The translations under genes were made by a program, and so were the position numbers. DNA of 33,004 nt, taken from the NCBI GenBank assembly GCA_033238645.1, contig BQXR01000013.1, positions 1 through 33,004 of the forward strand, written 5' to 3'. Positions within the stretch are counted from its first letter, which is position 1. Each line of letters starts with the position of its first letter. Of this stretch, positions 32,104 through 33,004 are shown one piece after another. The DNA is from Thiomicrorhabdus sp033238645 (GTDB taxonomy: Bacteria > Pseudomonadota > Gammaproteobacteria > Thiomicrospirales > Thiomicrospiraceae). The notes beneath the pieces were generated by a model, which saw only the letters and a list, made by a program, of their open reading frames with translations, was not told the origin of the DNA and searched no databases.

Positions 32104-32685
32104 TTAAGCTTTACGGCGACGGGCTGCAAAACCAACGCTCACTAAACCTAAAGCCATTAAAGCCAATGTGGAAGGCTCAGGAATAGGGCTAGTGAAGTCA
32201 ATTGTTACACTATAAGACTCATTAAAAGCACTATAGTTAGAACCACTAAATAATTCATTACCTAGATCGTCATATAAAAATACGTTATACACATCACGAC
32301 TGTTATAACCACGATCAGTACGTCCATAAAGAGTTAAAGAGTCGAGCTCAGCAGGACTTGCTAACGTAATTTTTAACCATGGATCTGCATCCCCTGATGC
32401 ACTATGGAAAATAGAACCAGGATGCAAACCTGGAGCAACCCCATCTATCGCATAAAGTGGACTTGAGCCATATGACCAGTTCGAACTCGCTACAGCGCTC
32501 GCACCATCCCGCCAATAAGCTAAATCTGCTCCAGTATCGGTAGATAATGCAACCACTTCAGATATCTGAAGAGGCTCACCTATAGCATTCTTTATGTAAA
32601 TTTCATAAACATTACTCAATCCTGCGTGTGCACCAGTGCTTGCAATGGTAAGCAAGGCTAAAAAGACCATTTTAATTTTATTCAT
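32104..32685 (-). CDS. PEP-CTERM sorted exported protein, galactose-binding-like
   Basis: A 193-residue exported protein. The signal peptide is residues 1 to about 21 (TIASTGAHA). The central part (WRDGASAVASSNW, then LYAIDGV, then DADPWLKITLASPAELDSL and LYGRTDR) looks like a discoidin/galactose-binding-type beta-sandwich. The C-terminus is a full PEP-CTERM signal: IPEPSTLALMALGL, a hydrophobic helix, then AARRRKA. This signal is recognised by an exosortase, not found in this window. Such proteins go to the cell surface or extracellular matrix. GGGAG precedes the ATG. Its ligand is unknown. Confidence 0.85.
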   Translation of the reverse strand: MNKIKMVFLALLTIASTGAHAGLSNVYEIYIKNAIGEPLQISEVVALSTDTGADLAYWRDGASAVASSNWSYGSSPLYAIDGVAPGLHPGSIFHSASGDADPWLKITLASPAELDSLTLYGRTDRGYNSRDVYNVFLYDDLGNELFSGSNYSAFNESYSVTIDFTSPIPEPSTLALMALGLVSVGFAARRRKA

Positions 32686-32729
32686 TTATTTAGCTCCCTT
32701 CTCTATTCATGGGTAAGTAATTTTCGTGG

Positions 32730-32735
32730 ATTATA
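32730..32735 (-). promoter_or_regulatory. Candidate -10 box of PEP-CTERM gene
   Basis: A perfect TATAAT on the minus strand about 45 bases before the ATG. The upstream -35 is weak (around 32752-32759), so an activator may be involved. Confidence 0.4.
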
Positions 32736-32807
32736 CAACAAAACCCTTAAATTAACCTAGGTTGTTTACTCACAAACAGGACTAAGCTCATCAAGGGTGT
32801 TTATACC

Positions 32808-33004
32808 TGTAGTGGTCAAGTATTTCCAGACAGTAAGTTAAGTTTTCTCTCTGCAACAACTGGCGATAATCCACCGTTGTATTGATGTGGCCGCTCATAG
32901 TTGTAATGCCTCATCAGATAATCACTGATATCTTGTTGAGCATGCTTAAACGTTTCATAGCCCATACTGGGTATCCACTCAGTCTTTAAGCTTCTAAATA
33001 CCCT
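32808..33004 (-). mobile_element. 3' end of an IS3-family insertion sequence (partial)
   Basis: The element enters from the right edge. Its terminal repeat probably begins at TGTAGTGGTCAAGTATTTCC (from 32808), followed at once by the transposase end. Only one end is in the window, so the target duplication and completeness cannot be judged. Confidence 0.75.
32816..33004 (-). CDS. IS3-family transposase OrfB, C-terminal fragment
   Basis: The last 62 residues of a transposase, cut by the window edge. It reads RVFRSLKTEW at the edge, then GYETFKHAQQDISDYL, HYNYERPHQYNGGLSPVVAE and ends KLNLLSGNT. This is the end of the DDE integrase core and tail of IS3-family OrfB. The first residues should continue the catalytic domain, with its final Glu (usually a few residues upstream or in SLKTEW). 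The stop codon lies inside the presumed terminal repeat. No frameshift is seen in the visible part. Confidence 0.9.
   Translation of the reverse strand, partial: RVFRSLKTEWIPSMGYETFKHAQQDISDYLMRHYNYERPHQYNGGLSPVVAERKLNLLSGNT

Noticed and set aside
1..33004. CRISPR arrays and tRNA or rRNA genes
   Set aside because: I saw no regularly spaced direct repeats, no cloverleaf-like series and no rRNA landmarks, though a weak tRNA could be missed by eye.

Overview
The window looks like a chromosomal segment of a gammaproteobacterium of low-to-moderate GC. Support: an sspA-sspB pair, a DUF3392 membrane protein, an FbpABC-type ferric transporter behind a Fur-like box, an AddAB-like pair of the proteobacterial type, an IntI-type integrase and a PEP-CTERM protein. 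I cannot name a genus. Both edges carry mobile DNA: an integron integrase with attC/attI-like sequence on the left, and the 3' end of an IS3-family transposase on the right. No rRNA, tRNA or CRISPR array was seen.

Layout. 1-250: attC-like hairpins and the intI promoter region. 248-1198: intI. 1444-3347: a DUF6933/pRiA4b-ORF3 fusion protein, then a convergent methyltransferase. 3471-10869 (minus): AddA-like helicase-nuclease, AddB-like nuclease (1-base stop/start overlap) and a YgjP-like metalloprotease. 11039-13456 (plus): RluA-type pseudouridine synthase, stand-alone HIRAN protein and DnaQ-like exonuclease. 13924-16279: a soluble PAS-PAS chemoreceptor and a membrane-anchored cold-shock-domain protein. 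16570-20374: a Fur-controlled ferric iron ABC operon. 20410-23481: gamma-glutamyltransferase, divergent from a secreted SYLF protein and a DUF3392 protein. 23648-23929 (minus): a small parvulin. 24124-30625 (plus): six genes encoding HMG-CoA reductase, type 2 IPP isomerase, HMG-CoA synthase, mevalonate kinase, probable phosphomevalonate kinase and diphosphomevalonate decarboxylase. Together these cover every step from acetoacetyl-CoA to IPP and DMAPP. 30685-31848 (minus): sspB and sspA. 32104-32685 (minus): a PEP-CTERM protein. 32808-33004: the IS3 end.

The strongest unexplained signal is a short motif, a run of six to ten C followed by TGCT and usually TGCTCAAA. It occurs at ten places in 33 kb, on both strands, inside genes in several reading frames and in gaps. 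At 23554-23590 two copies face each other and form a long-stemmed terminator between convergent genes. This is how DNA uptake sequences are arranged in Haemophilus and Neisseria, but the motif matches none of the uptake sequences I know. A Chi-like role or slippage-prone homopolymer sites are the main alternatives.

The second point of interest is the compact, complete mevalonate operon. Most gammaproteobacteria use the methylerythritol phosphate pathway instead. Its first gene may be leaderless.
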